A DNA stretch of 64,000 nucleotides from Dyella kyungheensis. GTDB taxonomy: Bacteria > Pseudomonadota > Gammaproteobacteria > Xanthomonadales > Rhodanobacteraceae. Below, one piece after another: positions 63,824 through 64,000 of this stretch (positions are counted from its first letter, which is position 1; each line of letters starts with the position of its first letter). The notes beneath the pieces were generated by a model. The model searched no databases and was not told the origin of the DNA. It saw only the letters and a program-made list of their open reading frames with translations. The stretch is from positions 186,001 through 250,000 of the forward strand of contig NZ_JADIKC010000005.1 in assembly GCF_016905005.1 (NCBI RefSeq), written 5' to 3'. The position numbers and the translations under genes were made by a program.

Positions 63824-64000
<177 letters not shown>

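Overview
The window is GC-rich, densely coded bacterial chromosome. Gene content (smc-zipA, ligA-epmA, mnmA-hflD, prfB with its +1 frameshift, tpiA-secG-tRNA-Leu, aqpZ, fabV) and three families of palindromic dispersed repeats point to a gammaproteobacterium of the order Xanthomonadales, most likely a Rhodanobacteraceae member (Dyella, Luteibacter or Rhodanobacter type). The family-level placement is inference from gene order and protein style, not from a marker search.

Layout. 1-9 kb is core: sbcB with a DUF2461 gene, orn, folP, glmM, an Fe(II)/2-oxoglutarate oxygenase, a tandemly duplicated REP-like block, a secreted protein, an SDR, tpiA, secG and tRNA-Leu(GAG). 9.07-15.8 kb is a small genomic island: it starts at the 3' end of the intact tRNA-Leu gene and ends at a diverged 69-base copy of the tRNA 3' half. 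It holds no visible integrase, but it carries a P-loop kinase, a TIR-domain protein, a DUF4393/Abi-alpha protein, two membrane proteins of similar layout, an orphan HigA-type antitoxin and a frameshifted small gene. Its cargo looks like phage defence. 15.8-25 kb is a looser accessory stretch (DUF3606, BRCT protein, orphan type IV pilin, AraC/DUF2000 pair, hydrolase, GFA protein, several small hypotheticals).

25-37.9 kb is mainly core: asnB preceded by a 42-codon leader ORF with seven Asn codons and an intrinsic terminator (a probable asparagine attenuator), a two-domain retropepsin-like protein, prfB, a small repeat protein, lysS, a short YidC paralogue, yciI-bolA, smc-zipA. 37.9-56.8 kb holds metabolic, envelope and regulatory genes: phospholipase D, a TetR/SDR module with a shared operator, a lipase-like lipoprotein, AhpD/cupin with a divergent MocR regulator, a Fur-box-controlled PepSY/DUF3649/DUF3325 operon, an OprO/P-type porin, fabV, photolyase, a CPA2 antiporter, an EmrB-type MFS pump and rnk. 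56.9-64 kb returns to core: ligA, epmA, a VOC protein, aqpZ, an MHS-family transporter, hflD and the end of mnmA.

The two observations I rate highest are the Asn-codon leader/terminator in front of asnB and the integrase-less tRNA-Leu island with TIR and Abi-alpha proteins. Long antisense open frames (for example opposite smc and asnB) are GC-driven artefacts and are not annotated.
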